Shown one piece after another: positions 59,365-64,000 of a stretch of DNA of 64,000 nucleotides. Position numbers and translations under genes: made by a program. Position 1 is the stretch's first letter, and each line of letters opens with the position of its first letter. The notes beneath the pieces were generated by a model. The model had not been told where the DNA came from. It ran no database searches and saw only the letters and a program-made list of their open reading frames with translations. The DNA comes from Desulfotomaculum copahuensis. Its GTDB lineage: Bacteria; Bacillota; Desulfotomaculia; Desulfotomaculales; Desulfovirgulaceae. The stretch spans positions 87,287 through 151,286 of the forward strand of contig NZ_LYVF01000069.1 of assembly GCF_001655685.1 (NCBI RefSeq). The letters are read 5' to 3'.

Positions 59365-60129
59365 ATGATTGATTTTCACGCCCACCTGCTGCCCGGCCTG
59401 GACGACGGGGCGGCATTCCCGGACGAATCCCTGCTCATGGCCCGCCGGGCCGTGGCCGGAGGGATAACCGCCGTTTTGTTGACCCCTCATTATATTCAGT
59501 TCCGTTATCACAATACCCGCCGGCGCGTCCTGGAGCATACCGGTACATTGCGTGCGCAACTGGACCGGGCCGGTATTCCGCTGGCTGTTTTTCCGGCCGT
59601 GGAGGCGCAGCTGTTTCCCGGTTTACCGGAACTGATCCGGAAAGGGGAAGTGCTGACGGTTAATGACCAGGGCAGACATATATTAGTTGAGTTGCCCTTT
59701 CTGGGCCAACTGGCGGAGATGGAAAAGGTGCTCGAGGAAATTCTCCTGCTGGGCATCAGGCCGGTAATTGCGCATCCGGAACGCCACCGGGGCGTTCAGC
59801 GGGAGCCCGGCTGGCTGGCTGGCCTGGAAGAAAAAGGCATGCTCGTTCAACTGAATGCCGGCAGCCTGTGCGGCGAGTACGGGGAGGCGGAGCGCAAACT
59901 GGCCTGTCAACTGATTAAGCTCGGCCGGGTTCACTTTATCGGCTCCGACGCGCATTGTGCGTACAGGCGCCCTTTGAGCCTGGCCGGCGCACTGGAATGG
60001 ATGAGAGCACACCTGGCGCCGGAGATACAGCGGCTGATTTTACAGGTTAATCCGCAGGCCGTCCTGGCCGGGCGGGAAATTCCGGACCGGCGGCGGGCGG
60101 TTGTTCCCCCGGCCGGAAATATGCAGTGA
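59365..60129 (+). CDS. CpsB/YwqE-type protein-tyrosine phosphatase (PHP family)
   Basis: 254-residue metal-dependent phosphatase. MIDFHAHLLPGLDDG at the very N-terminus, TPHYIQF, the glutamate in VFPAVEAQL, HPERHRG and FIGSDAHC supply the PHP metal ligands. Such enzymes dephosphorylate bacterial tyrosine kinases that control polysaccharide synthesis. ATG 59365 is chosen because the catalytic motif begins there; the upstream sequence has no good ribosome binding site and the frame is open further. No polysaccharide genes are adjacent. Confidence 0.85.
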   Translation: MIDFHAHLLPGLDDGAAFPDESLLMARRAVAGGITAVLLTPHYIQFRYHNTRRRVLEHTGTLRAQLDRAGIPLAVFPAVEAQLFPGLPELIRKGEVLTVNDQGRHILVELPFLGQLAEMEKVLEEILLLGIRPVIAHPERHRGVQREPGWLAGLEEKGMLVQLNAGSLCGEYGEAERKLACQLIKLGRVHFIGSDAHCAYRRPLSLAGALEWMRAHLAPEIQRLILQVNPQAVLAGREIPDRRRAVVPPAGNMQ

Positions 60130-60233
60130 AAAGGCGCCATTATTGCTTGATCAAATATTATCCGTTTCTTCGTTTCATATCTTTCCGCCCGGCCGAATAA
60201 ATTTTATAAAAAGACTGGCCGGGGTGGGTGAAG

Positions 60234-60998
60234 ATGGGAATAGTCGTTTTTATCCACGGCATGGGTAACGATACGCGCCGGGATTACTGGCGGGAATGGG
60301 CCGCACCGCTGCAAAAGGAACTGGCCGGCCAGGGCCTGCCACTGGATGAGGCCAGCTTTAACGGCATTTATTATTACGACCTGGTGCCCGGACCGGGGGA
60401 GCAGTATTATTATTCGGCCCCCCATACCGCCTGGCGGACGCAGTTGCGTCTGTACGTGCAATCTGTTTTGAATGAGGAGAAAGACCTGGTGCGGGAATCA
60501 CGGCTCTCCTTGAACAGCCTGACCGATTTGATCGTTGATAACTTCGGCGATATATACACCTACCTGCATGTGGAGCAGATTCACCAGGCGGTGAACTGGC
60601 GCGTCTACGAATTCCTGCATAATGCCGGCCAACCGGTGCACCTGCTCGGCTACAGCCTGGGTTCCATCGTGGCTTATTGCGCGCTGCAAAAAAGCCCGCC
60701 CCTGGCCGGACGCGTGGCTCATTTCATTACCCTGGGCAGTCCCCTCTTCTGGTTCCGCCAGGGAGTGGAACGGCGGGCTGATTTGCAGGCGCGGCCGGCC
60801 GTGAGCTACTGGACCAATCTGGCCGGGGTGGTGGATATTGCCTGGCCGCAGGCCCTGCCCCGGGTGGTGCGGGGACTGGATGAAAACAGGCAGTTTCTCA
60901 TTGAACGGATTAATCCCGTGCGGGGGCACAAGGCTTATTTCAGCAATCCGGAGAGTTTGCAAATCATCGCCGGCCTGCTCAAGAACAGGTGGCAATAA
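60234..60998 (+). CDS. Alpha/beta hydrolase
   Basis: 254-residue hydrolase with an N-terminal oxyanion strand VVFIHGMGND and a nucleophile elbow LLGYSLGSIVAY carrying the catalytic serine; the histidine is probably in GHKAYFSN near the end. No signal peptide. It resembles bacterial lipase/esterase-like proteins of unknown substrate. ATG 60234 has GGGGTGGGTG a few bases upstream; a GTG six bases earlier is possible. A terminator follows, so the gene appears to be alone. Confidence 0.82.
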   Translation: MGIVVFIHGMGNDTRRDYWREWAAPLQKELAGQGLPLDEASFNGIYYYDLVPGPGEQYYYSAPHTAWRTQLRLYVQSVLNEEKDLVRESRLSLNSLTDLIVDNFGDIYTYLHVEQIHQAVNWRVYEFLHNAGQPVHLLGYSLGSIVAYCALQKSPPLAGRVAHFITLGSPLFWFRQGVERRADLQARPAVSYWTNLAGVVDIAWPQALPRVVRGLDENRQFLIERINPVRGHKAYFSNPESLQIIAGLLKNRWQ

Positions 60999-61004
60999 GT
61001 TAAA

Positions 61005-61036
61005 AGCCCGCGGGTGTAAGCCCGGGGGCTGTTTTA
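61005..61036 (+). terminator. Rho-independent terminator after alpha/beta hydrolase
   Basis: AGCCCGCGGG and CCCGGGGGCT form a ten-base stem (with loop TGTAAG) followed by GTTTTAAT. It begins six bases after the hydrolase stop codon. Confidence 0.75.
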
Positions 61037-61209
61037 ATGCGGTGATAGTGAAGGCGCGAATGGCAAACACGGCATTATATATGGTGACGAAGGCACGAGG
61101 TAGAGTGGCAAATGTTTATTAATGCTTCAACGCTTGATTTATTAAAAATATCTTCACAAGACATGTGGGTTTACTCACCCGTGAATAATCTTGAGCTCCG
61201 GACGGACCG

Positions 61210-61407
61210 TTATGATACCCTGACCACTTCAAACTCATCCGGGCAACATGCTCCGGACAGCATGACCAGTTGCCGCAGGTGTTCCATCACATCCACCAGA
61301 TCGGCCAGGTCCATCTGATCGCCGTATTTTTTTAATATGCCGGAAATGCGGTTGGCCGCCTGGTAGGCCTTTTCCTTATTGTTCTTCATTTTCATTGACG
61401 GTAACAT
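61210..61407 (-). CDS. Small hypothetical protein, 65 residues
   Basis: Unrecognised, helical and charged: KNNKEKAYQAANRISGILKKYGDQMDLADLVDVMEHLRQLVMLSG, then a cysteine pair and EFEVVRVS. The start is ATG 61407 with AAAGGAGG nine bases upstream. It lies just downstream of a one-helix membrane protein on the same strand, probably in one transcript. No signal peptide; presumably cytoplasmic. Confidence 0.6.
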   Translation of the reverse strand: MLPSMKMKNNKEKAYQAANRISGILKKYGDQMDLADLVDVMEHLRQLVMLSGACCPDEFEVVRVS

Positions 61408-61435
61408 GGCGCCGGCCTCCTTTACGGTAACGGGA

Positions 61436-61576
61436 CTAAAAGAGAAGGATATGGAGCAGGTAACCAAAGGCGACACTGGCGGCGCCCAGGGCCACCATTT
61501 CAAACACGTCCCGGATCATCTGCTCCGAAACATCCCAAACCTGGCTGTGCTCCTGATATGTGTAAGCGCTTTTCAT
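61436..61576 (-). CDS. Small one-helix membrane protein, 46 residues
   Basis: Polar N-terminus SAYTYQEHSQVWDVSEQM, then a hydrophobic helix ALGAASVAFGYLLHILLF that ends the protein. ATG 61576 has AAGGGGGG upstream. Unrecognised. It is encoded 28 bases before the 65-residue protein, so the two are likely cotranscribed. Confidence 0.6.
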   Translation of the reverse strand: MKSAYTYQEHSQVWDVSEQMIRDVFEMVALGAASVAFGYLLHILLF

Positions 61577-61923
61577 AATGGCAACCCCCCCTTTTCAACC
61601 ATCATAAGGGATTGCAATATAAAGTGAAATGGTTTACCTGTCAACAGCCTCAAATACCTGGTAACGGCATGAAAGCTGCTGTCGATCGTTTCACAATCAA
61701 ACAGGTGACCAAATAACAAGGCGAACGTTTCACAAATAAAAAGCCGCCCGGCGGGCGGCACTGGGGGGAAACTGTTTGTCTTTGATGCGGCGGGCCGGTT
61801 TAAGCTATCTATGCCGGCGGGCGGTGATTTGACGAACGGTTGCAGGAGTACCGGCCGGTCCAAAACGGTACCGGGGCGGGTTTAACCGGTGGGCGGCGGG
61901 CCGGCCGGCATCCTGTGTCCGGT
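61577..61923. other. Intergenic region with terminator and short repeats
   Basis: A 347-base gap. It contains an intrinsic terminator on the minus strand (61735-61759) for the secreted protein gene to its right, and two CGTTTCACAA copies 39 bases apart, around 61687 and 61726. Both could be binding sites for the promoter of the small minus-strand genes. No coding frame is convincing here. Confidence 0.5.
61735..61759 (-). terminator. Rho-independent terminator (minus strand)
   Basis: On the minus strand GCCGCCC and GGGCGGC form a seven-base stem around GCC, followed by TTTTTATTTG. It closes the transcript of the copper-amine-oxidase-domain gene about 165 bases after its stop codon. Confidence 0.8.
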
Positions 61924-63642
61924 TTAAAACGGTATAAAGAGCAGGTTCAACGGCAGGTGGGAGCCTGACGGCGGCATGAACCAGAGCCTGGCCGGCTGGT
62001 TCGGCATCAGCACGCCGACCATCGCGCCGCGATCGGGGTTGGCCAGCACGCCATCCGTGCTGGGGACGTTAAATGTCTGGCCGTTGAAGCGCATCGCCCC
62101 GGCGAACGGACCGCCCCGGGCGTTGGCCAGGATGCCCACACGGGTGCCTGATGTCAGGTCCAGCTCATAAAGCACGCCGTAATTGCCTTTGTCAGTCACG
62201 GTCGTGTTGTCCGCAGCGTTTTTACCTGAAATATAAGGATCACTTTTCCCGTCGGCCAGGATGAGCCGGCTGTTTTTGCCGCCCGGTACGGTCAGGGCAA
62301 GCCGCCGGTCGCATTGTTGAAACGTACCCCTGGTATGCAGCGGATCCGGCGGCAACAGGGGCAGGTCGAACAGCGGACCGGTGGTACCGGCGCTGACCGT
62401 GATGAAATAATAGGTTACCGGCGCGTCGGCGTTGAGATCAAAAATGCCGTGCACCGTCTGTCCCGGCGGAACATCCGCCTGGCAAAGATTAATGCTTTGA
62501 CCGGGCGGCAGCTGTATTGGCGGTTGGGGCATGACGCTGTTTTGCTGCAGAAACCGCGATGTGCCGGCGCGGCCCATGGACATGGGGTCGCCGGGACCGG
62601 CGGTGGCCTGCCTTTCCATGGTGATGTTGACCGGATATGAGTTCGGGTTGGCGGCCACTACGTAAACCTGCCGGTCCACCGTACTGTCGTTGGTGTGGTG
62701 ATAAAACAGGCGGACCGGCCCGGCAACCGTATCCATGTACAGAATGCCGTCCGTGGTGATTTTTTCCGGGCTATTGCTCATCAGCAGGGTACGTGTCCCA
62801 TCCTGGCGCTGCGGGGACAGTTCCGGCAACTGGGAAGCTTTGAGCCTGGAGATATCCAGCGGTTCACCCGGAATGGGATTCTGCAGGTTGTAGGTGACCT
62901 CGTCCATGAGCACGGTATTGGTAACGGTGATGGTTACCTGCGCCTGCTGGCTCCAGTTGCCCCGGCTGTCCTCCACCTGCAGCGATACGGTATACTGTCC
63001 CGGTTTAAAGAAAGCGCGCTTTTTGCCCGTCCATTGCTCGGCAATCAACTTGTCCCCGTCCGGGTCATAGCTCTGATCGGTGTATATTACCGTCTCCCCC
63101 TGGGCAACAGTGGTTTTGTTCACGCTAAACCTGGCCACCGGTGGTTGATTGGGTGGCGGCGGGGCTGGTGGAACAATGGTAAGCGTGATTTCATGCGTTT
63201 GCGGCTGGTAATCCACTCCGGCGCCGAACGCCGAAACAATAAAACGCAGCGGCACCATCATGACGCCGTCAATAATCCGGGGGGCCTGATCAAGTTGGTA
63301 GGGCTGATGGTTGACCATGGCGGCGGTACTGTTCAAGGTGAGATCGATTTCCTGATCGTAGACGCTTAAGGTGACTGTTTTTGCTTCCTGGTTCCAGTAG
63401 ACGTCCATACCCACGGTTTGGGCCAGAAAACGCAGGGGAACCAGGGTGACTCCCTGTTCAACCCGCGGCGCCGCCGGCAGGGTTACCGGCTGGTTGTCAA
63501 CCAGGGCGGATTTTTCATTTGTTGTTAATACAACCGTATGTAGATTGAACGGTGTATCCGCGGCGGCCATGGCCGGGCCGGGCAGGCAGGTGGCAAGCAG
63601 CAGCATCAGAATCAGCGATAAAATAACCGGTGTCCGTTTCAT
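61924..63642 (-). CDS. Secreted copper-amine-oxidase N-domain protein
   Basis: 572-residue exported protein. Signal peptide at residues 1-27 (KRTPVILSLILMLLLATCLPGPAMA). Two copies of the copper-amine-oxidase-like N domain follow: TLVPLRFLAQTVGMDVYWNQEAKTVTL near residues 60-95 and MVPLRFIVSAFGAGVDYQPQTHEI near 125-150. Then a PPAPPPPNQPP linker and a PKD-like domain (VARFSVNKT to ITVTNTV), then a beta-rich C-terminal half of unknown kind. Such proteins are common in the cell envelope of spore-forming anaerobes. ATG 63642 has AGAGG upstream at a long spacing. It does not contain an amine oxidase active site. Confidence 0.85.
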   Translation of the reverse strand: MKRTPVILSLILMLLLATCLPGPAMAAADTPFNLHTVVLTTNEKSALVDNQPVTLPAAPRVEQGVTLVPLRFLAQTVGMDVYWNQEAKTVTLSVYDQEIDLTLNSTAAMVNHQPYQLDQAPRIIDGVMMVPLRFIVSAFGAGVDYQPQTHEITLTIVPPAPPPPNQPPVARFSVNKTTVAQGETVIYTDQSYDPDGDKLIAEQWTGKKRAFFKPGQYTVSLQVEDSRGNWSQQAQVTITVTNTVLMDEVTYNLQNPIPGEPLDISRLKASQLPELSPQRQDGTRTLLMSNSPEKITTDGILYMDTVAGPVRLFYHHTNDSTVDRQVYVVAANPNSYPVNITMERQATAGPGDPMSMGRAGTSRFLQQNSVMPQPPIQLPPGQSINLCQADVPPGQTVHGIFDLNADAPVTYYFITVSAGTTGPLFDLPLLPPDPLHTRGTFQQCDRRLALTVPGGKNSRLILADGKSDPYISGKNAADNTTVTDKGNYGVLYELDLTSGTRVGILANARGGPFAGAMRFNGQTFNVPSTDGVLANPDRGAMVGVLMPNQPARLWFMPPSGSHLPLNLLFIPF

Positions 63643-63702
63643 TAAAGAATGTCGCCTCTTTTGTCGGAATTTTTGCGCCGGAAAAATGCCTTTAGCAATT
63701 AA

Positions 63703-63740
63703 ACAAAAAAATCACCTCCGTATATTATAGACGAAGGTGA
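63703..63740 (-). terminator. Rho-independent terminator (minus strand)
   Basis: On the minus strand TCACCTTCG and CGGAGGTGA pair with one mismatch and are followed by TTTTTTTG. It lies just downstream of the 42-residue gene at 63787 and ahead of the secreted protein gene. Confidence 0.65.
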
Positions 63741-63786
63741 GTGGCATTTGGTTCCGTATTTAAGAAAACTTTTTTAAATTTTTCCG

Positions 63787-63915
63787 TTAAAAGATTGCTA
63801 CCAGCACGCCGCCGACCAGAACCAGGAAGCCCAGAATGGCAATGACCACACCCAGGGCAAATTCAATGCCGGTAAAAGCCCTGGTTTTGACATCCGCGCT
63901 TTCATACTCGGGCAT
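63787..63915 (-). CDS. Small one-helix membrane protein, 42 residues
   Basis: MPEYESADVKTRAFTGIE is followed by a long hydrophobic helix ALGVVIAILGFLVLVGGVLVAIF to the C-terminus. ATG 63915 has AAGGAGG eight bases upstream, which supports translation. Unrecognised; it resembles small membrane proteins common in spore formers. The terminator downstream makes it a single-gene unit. Confidence 0.6.
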   Translation of the reverse strand: MPEYESADVKTRAFTGIEFALGVVIAILGFLVLVGGVLVAIF

Positions 63916-64000
63916 CAATGAATCCTCCTTTCTTTTTCTCTTGTTATAATATGCCACCGTTTAAAGAGTGTTCCATTTGTGGACATAAAAAGCCTTTTCC

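Noticed and set aside
1..64000. tRNA, rRNA, CRISPR arrays, transposases, prophage or integrase genes
   Set aside because: None seen; no repeat-spacer periodicity, no cloverleaf with a CCA-type end, and no recombinase motifs in the translated frames.

Overview
The window is a GC-rich segment from what looks like a spore-forming, strictly anaerobic Gram-positive bacterium of the Desulfotomaculum/Pelotomaculum/Sporotomaculum kind. This is inferred from the cysE-cysS-mrnC-rlmB-yacP housekeeping order typical of Bacillota, from gerP-type spore germination genes, from strong AGGAGG-type ribosome binding sites with frequent GTG/TTG starts, and from the ferredoxin-, CoA- and Na+-based metabolism. No tRNA, rRNA, CRISPR array or insertion sequence was seen.

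Layout. (1) 1-3483: end of cysE, then cysS, mrnC, rlmB and the NYN gene yacP. (2) 3486-5178: spore germination (gerP-type) genes on both strands and a small heat-shock-like protein, closed by a strong terminator. (3) 5391-14402: a beta-oxidation-like block (3-hydroxyacyl-CoA dehydrogenase, crotonase, a thiolase-fold/DUF35 pair, two acyl-CoA ligases, an isochorismatase-type hydrolase, a thiolase). (4) 14656-22973: a benzoate-CoA-ligase-family enzyme, a three-subunit molybdenum hydroxylase resembling 4-hydroxybenzoyl-CoA reductase, an amidohydrolase-type enzyme and a D-2-hydroxyacid dehydrogenase. (5) 23280-33956: a second BcrC/BcrB-like pair, indolepyruvate-type ferredoxin oxidoreductase IorAB, three more CoA ligases (two of the PaaK type) and an MFS transporter. 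(6) 34233-38665: a sodium/solute symporter with a tiny partner, and a cytoplasmic GAF-histidine kinase/NarL-type regulator pair. (7) 38917-51572: the core operon for anaerobic benzoyl-CoA degradation: ATP-dependent class I benzoyl-CoA reductase of the Azoarcus Bzd type (bzdNOPQ-like), ferredoxin, a large ferredoxin/NAD(P) oxidoreductase, an SDR/thiolase/DUF35 module, then ring hydrolase (oah), dienoyl-CoA hydratase (dch) and 6-hydroxycyclohexenecarbonyl-CoA dehydrogenase (had). (8) 51773-59171: an adenine-deaminase-family protein, an acyl-CoA dehydrogenase likely acting on glutaryl-CoA, a biotin-dependent Na+-pumping decarboxylase (carboxyltransferase, biotin carrier, beta subunit, 41-residue membrane subunit) and a crotonase. 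(9) 59365-63915: CpsB-type phosphatase, alpha/beta hydrolase, several tiny proteins and a secreted copper-amine-oxidase-N-domain protein.

How it works together (inference from families): aromatic acids enter by the symporter/MFS and are activated by six CoA ligases. Side chains are shortened by the thiolase/crotonase modules, or 2-oxo acids are oxidised by IorAB, and hydroxyl groups may be handled by the molybdenum enzyme. All routes would converge on benzoyl-CoA, which the Bzd-type reductase dearomatises with ferredoxin and ATP. Dch, Had and Oah open the ring to a C7 dicarboxyl-CoA; after beta-oxidation to glutaryl-CoA, the dehydrogenase plus Na+-pumping decarboxylase gives crotonyl-CoA, and the hydroxyacyl-CoA dehydrogenase and thiolases complete the route to acetyl-CoA. 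A long, nearly identical promoter element in front of both the beta-oxidation block (position 5391) and the benzoyl-CoA reductase operon (position 38760) suggests one regulator coordinates the two ends; the kinase/regulator pair encoded between them is the natural candidate.
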